This document shows positions 6,184 to 6,823 of a stretch of 6,823 nucleotides of DNA, piece by piece. The stretch spans positions 1 through 6,823 of the forward strand of contig CAUZJR010000298.1 in the NCBI GenBank assembly GCA_963580005.1. The letters run 5' to 3'. This stretch comes from UBA8437 sp963580005 (lineage in GTDB: Bacteria; Planctomycetota; Planctomycetia; Planctomycetales; Planctomycetaceae). The translations under genes and the position numbers were made by a program. Positions within the stretch are counted from its first letter, which is position 1. Each line of letters begins with the position of its first letter. The notes under the pieces were generated by a model, which was given only the letters and a program-made list of their open reading frames with translations, searched no databases and was not told where the DNA came from.

Positions 6184-6823
6184 CAATCGGGATCGGACGG
6201 CCGCGGCGGCTGGTCCAGTGAGTATCGAGCCCGATGCCGAGGTGACGGAAGGTGGTGGCGGCCAAGTCCTGCGGTCGAACCGCCCCAGCCTTCACCGTCG
6301 AGCCGTTGCGGTCGCTCTCGCCGATCACCTGCCCACAGGGCATGCCGCCACCGGCCACGACCATCGACATCACCTGCGTCCAGTGATGACGACCCGCCTT
6401 CTCGTTGATCTTGGGGGTCCGACCAAACTCGCCCATCATCATCACGAATGTGTCATCGAGCAGGCCGCGGGTCTCCAGATCGGTCACCAGTGTCGCCATC
6501 GCGCGGTCGATCCGTGGACACAGCGGAGTCAGCCCCTTGCTGATGCCGCCCCAGCGAATATCGTCGCCGTGGTGGTCGAAGTAGCCCCAGGCTCCGCTGA
6601 CCAGAACAAACGTCACGCCGTGCTCGACCAGCCGACGCGCCAACAACGCCTTCTCGCCCACGCTGCAGCGACCGTAGGCGTCGCGGGTCGAAGCAGATTC
6701 CTGCTTCATGTCGAACGCCTTCTGAACCTTGCCCGAGACAACCATCTGGTAGGCCCGCCGCTGGTTCTGGTCCAGACGCTCCAGCGTGTTGCGCTGATCG
6801 AGATCACGGCGGAATCGATCGAA
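6146..6823 (-). CDS. DUF1501 family protein (partial, N-terminus off the right edge)
   Basis: The 225 C-terminal residues are visible, read from base 6823 and ending at TAG 6148-6146. The segments GYFDHHGDD (80-88), LLDDTFVMMMGEFGRTPKIN (121-140), GRHHW (144-148), VVAGGG (155-160) and RPQDLAATTFRHLGI (183-197) mark the DUF1501 family, whose fold is related to alkaline phosphatase and sulfatases and which is abundant in Planctomycetes. Where many relatives have a W-D-T-H-type motif, this one reads F-D-H-H. Relatives usually have an N-terminal Tat signal and often sit beside cytochrome-containing PSCyt/DUF1549-DUF1553 genes; both would lie beyond the window. The exact biochemical activity of the family is unsettled. 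Its last 38 nt overlap the end of the convergent plus-strand gene. It is probably a separate transcription unit from the cytochrome operon. Confidence 0.93.
   Translation of the reverse strand, partial: FDRFRRDLDQRNTLERLDQNQRRAYQMVVSGKVQKAFDMKQESASTRDAYGRCSVGEKALLARRLVEHGVTFVLVSGAWGYFDHHGDDIRWGGISKGLTPLCPRIDRAMATLVTDLETRGLLDDTFVMMMGEFGRTPKINEKAGRHHWTQVMSMVVAGGGMPCGQVIGESDRNGSTVKAGAVRPQDLAATTFRHLGIGLDTHWTSRRGRPIPIVTEGGRPVPELL

Noticed and set aside
1..6823. CRISPR array, tRNA, rRNA, transposase or insertion-sequence ends
   Set aside because: No regularly spaced repeats, RNA-gene landmarks, transposase motifs or terminal inverted repeats were seen on either strand.

Overview
This is high-GC bacterial DNA that reads like a planctomycete chromosome. 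The best marker is the partial DUF1501 protein at the right edge: that family is heavily expanded in Planctomycetes. The dense multiheme cytochromes and frequent GTG starts fit but do not prove the assignment, and no rRNA or other taxonomic marker is present.

Layout: positions 1-5560 hold four genes on the minus strand, read right to left, that look like one operon. They are (i) a 771-residue protein with two cyclic-nucleotide-binding-type domains, each interrupted by a long insertion, fused to a C-terminal ferredoxin region with sixteen cysteines in four groups (5560-3245); (ii) a membrane protein with an HX13H pair in each of two transmembrane helices, the layout of a two-heme cytochrome b (3248-2178); (iii) a membrane-anchored cytochrome with ten CXXCH motifs (2158-623); (iv) an exported cytochrome c554-like protein with four visible heme sites, one of them CX4CH, cut by the left edge (558-1). 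Genes i and ii overlap by 4 nt, ii and iii are 19 nt apart, and iii and iv are 64 nt apart. A plausible sigma-70-like promoter with a dyad at its expected start site lies just upstream of gene i.

Positions 5561-5745 are a divergent intergenic region. To its right is a plus-strand gene for an unrecognised 145-residue soluble acidic protein (5746-6183). Its 3' end overlaps by 38 nt the 3' end of the minus-strand DUF1501 gene, which runs off the right edge (6823-6146).

How the genes may work together (inference): the first protein has no export signal and should be cytoplasmic. Its iron-sulfur clusters could exchange electrons with the diheme membrane protein, which could pass them across or within the membrane to the decaheme protein and then to the c554-like protein. 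This resembles in principle the quinone/cytochrome b/multiheme c modules of metal-reducing bacteria. The unusual part is the tandem ligand-binding domains, both with an intact phosphate-binding motif, on the cytoplasmic iron-sulfur subunit. They suggest an electron-transfer chain directly controlled by a small molecule such as a cyclic nucleotide. The direction of electron flow, the electron donor and the final acceptor cannot be read from this window.
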